Positions 4,284 through 5,674 of a stretch of DNA of 5,674 nt are shown here, piece by piece; positions within the stretch are counted from its first letter, which is position 1; each line of letters begins with the position of its first letter. The DNA lies in contig CAMDRK010000185.1 in assembly GCA_945906715.1 (NCBI GenBank), forward strand, positions 1 to 5,674. Direction: 5' to 3'. The notes beneath the pieces were generated by a model. The model had not been told where the DNA came from. It saw nothing but the letters and a program-made list of their open reading frames with translations, and made no database searches. The translations under genes and the position numbers were made by a program. This DNA is from Nitrospira lenta (GTDB lineage: Bacteria; Nitrospirota; Nitrospiria; Nitrospirales; Nitrospiraceae).

Positions 4284-5674
4284 ATGCAGATTAAGGCAGA
4301 CGAAATCAGTTCGATTATCAAAGAAAAGATCAAAGGTTTCGACAAGCAAGTCGACGTCAAGGAGACGGGCTCGGTCATTCAGGTCGGAGACGGAATTGCC
4401 AAGGTCTATGGTCTCGACGGAGCCATGGCCGGAGAAATGCTCGAGTTTCCTGGCGGTCTCTACGGAATCGCGTTGAATCTTGAAGAAGATAACGTCGGCG
4501 CCGTGCTCATGGGCGATGACGTTGGAGTCAAGGAAGGCGATCCAGTCAAGCGCACAGGGCGCATTGCGGAAATTCCAGTCGGCGAAGCCTTGATCGGCCG
4601 TGTGGTGAACGCGATCGGCCAGCCGATCGATGGCAAGGGCCCGATCAAGTCGACGCTCTCGTCCCGCATCGAGGTGGTGGCCCCCGGCGTCAATACACGT
4701 CAGTCGGTACGCGAACCCTTGCAGACAGGCATCAAGGCCATCGACGCCATGATCCCCATCGGCCGAGGACAGCGTGAGTTGATCATCGGCGACCGGCAGA
4801 CCGGCAAGACCGCCATTGCCGTCGATACGATCATCAACCAAAAGGGCCTCAACGTTTTTTGCATCTATGTCGCCATCGGCCAGAAACGTTCGACCGTCGC
4901 GCGCGTGGTCAAGACGCTCGAAGAGAACCACGCGATGGAATACAGCATCGTGGTAGCGGCCACTGCGAGCGATGCAGCGCCCATGCAGTACCTGGCGCCC
5001 TTCTCCGGCGCTGCCATCGGCGAGTACTTCCGGGATAACGGCAAACATGCCTTAATCGTCTACGACGACCTCTCCAAACACGCCGTGGCCTATCGCCAGC
5101 TGTCTCTGTTGCTCCGACGTCCACCAGGCCGCGAAGCCTATCCTGGCGACGTATTCTATCTCCACTCCCGATTGTTGGAGCGCGCGGCGAAACTCAGCGA
5201 CAAGCTCGGCGGGGGAAGCCTCACCGCGCTGCCGATCATTGAAACACAAGCCGGTGACGTGTCCGCCTACATTCCGACAAACGTCATTTCGATTACCGAT
5301 GGGCAAATCTATCTCGGCAGCGATCTGTTTTACTCCGGTATTCGTCCCGCGATTAACGTGGGCCTCTCGGTCTCACGCGTTGGAGGTTCGGCTCAGATCA
5401 AAACCATGAAACAGGTAGCCGGTACCCTTCGGCTCGACCTCGCGCAGTATCGTGAAATGGCCGCATTCTCGCAGTTCGGCAGCGAGCTGGACAAAGCGAC
5501 ACAGATGCAGCTTGCGCGCGGCGTGCGGATGGTGGAATTGCTCAAACAGGGGCAATACAAACCGATGCCGGTCGCCGATCAAGTGCTGTCGATTTACGCC
5601 GGCGTCAACGGCTACCTGGACGATGTCCCGGTCGACAAGGTCCAACAATTTGAAGCCGACCTGCTGCGCTACGT
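4284..5674 (+). CDS. atpA: F1F0 ATP synthase alpha subunit (3' end outside window)
   Basis: I translated the frame from ATG 4284 to the right edge: 463 complete codons without a stop. Family members have about 500 residues, so roughly 40 C-terminal residues are missing. The alpha subunit forms the F1 hexamer with beta and carries the non-catalytic nucleotide sites. Visible features are the N-terminal MQIKADEISSIIKEKI helix that contacts delta, the N-terminal beta-barrel (about 25-95), Walker A GDRQTGKT at 169-176 (Lys175), YDDLSKHAVAYRQ at 260-272, LLRRPPGREAYPGDVFY at 276-292, and the alpha/beta signature PAINVGLSVS at 355-364. Arg365 follows directly and is the arginine finger that reaches into the catalytic beta site. 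The C-terminal helical domain has begun (GTLRLDLAQYREMAAFSQFG). All key residues are intact. The gene lies 2 nt after atpH and has its own strong AAGGAG site; atpG, atpD and atpC are expected next but are not visible. Confidence 0.97.
   Translation, partial: MQIKADEISSIIKEKIKGFDKQVDVKETGSVIQVGDGIAKVYGLDGAMAGEMLEFPGGLYGIALNLEEDNVGAVLMGDDVGVKEGDPVKRTGRIAEIPVGEALIGRVVNAIGQPIDGKGPIKSTLSSRIEVVAPGVNTRQSVREPLQTGIKAIDAMIPIGRGQRELIIGDRQTGKTAIAVDTIINQKGLNVFCIYVAIGQKRSTVARVVKTLEENHAMEYSIVVAATASDAAPMQYLAPFSGAAIGEYFRDNGKHALIVYDDLSKHAVAYRQLSLLLRRPPGREAYPGDVFYLHSRLLERAAKLSDKLGGGSLTALPIIETQAGDVSAYIPTNVISITDGQIYLGSDLFYSGIRPAINVGLSVSRVGGSAQIKTMKQVAGTLRLDLAQYREMAAFSQFGSELDKATQMQLARGVRMVELLKQGQYKPMPVADQVLSIYAGVNGYLDDVPVDKVQQFEADLLRY

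Noticed and set aside
4182..5048. A 288-codon open frame on the minus strand opposite atpA
   Set aside because: It lies antisense to the well-conserved atpH 3' end and atpA; codon-position mirror effect of a GC-rich gene.
1..5674. A parS site near parAB
   Set aside because: I looked for the TGTTTCACGTGAAACA consensus and its CACGTG centre and did not find it in this window.

Overview
The window is a bacterial chromosomal housekeeping locus with all supported genes on the + strand. In order it holds the 3' end of parA, a complete parB, two different bactofilin genes in tandem, a roughly 230-bp inverted-repeat element, mnmA, atpH, and atpA running off the right edge. Gene order, protein character, moderate GC and the style of interspersed repeat suggest Nitrospira or a close Nitrospirota relative. 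That is inference from memory of similar loci and was not tested by any search. I see no tRNA, rRNA, CRISPR array, transposase gene or phage gene.

Left part (1-2241) concerns chromosome segregation and cell organisation. ParA (Walker ATPase, only its last 81 residues are here) overlaps parB by 23 bp, and parB has an intact N-terminal ParA-contact motif, CTP-binding motifs and helix-turn-helix. Two bactofilins follow. They align without gaps over 98 residues at about 41% identity. Both start Met-Trp followed by Lys/Arg, the pattern of a membrane-targeting N-terminus. A parAB-bactofilin neighbourhood is known from deltaproteobacteria such as Myxococcus, where bactofilins position ParABS.

Middle (2242-2530) is a 289-nt non-coding gap almost filled by a nested inverted-repeat element (2261-2493). 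It has 19/20-nt terminal inverted repeats, further nested stems and a two-hairpin core. It looks like a non-autonomous or REP/MITE-type element and ends just before the mnmA promoter region.

Right part (2531-5674): mnmA (tRNA 2-thiouridylase) has no Shine-Dalgarno sequence and a -10-like hexamer 9 nt before its ATG, so it may be read from a leaderless mRNA. Its active-site motif carries an additional Cys. A spacer with a TTGACA promoter candidate and a small hairpin precedes atpH (F1 delta) and atpA (F1 alpha), which are 2 nt apart and clearly one operon. The b-subunit genes usually found before atpH are absent, and mnmA plus the repeat sit there instead.

Nothing here is a wholly new system. 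The points most worth following are the nested repeat element, the paired bactofilins next to parAB, and the interrupted par-bactofilin-atp synteny.
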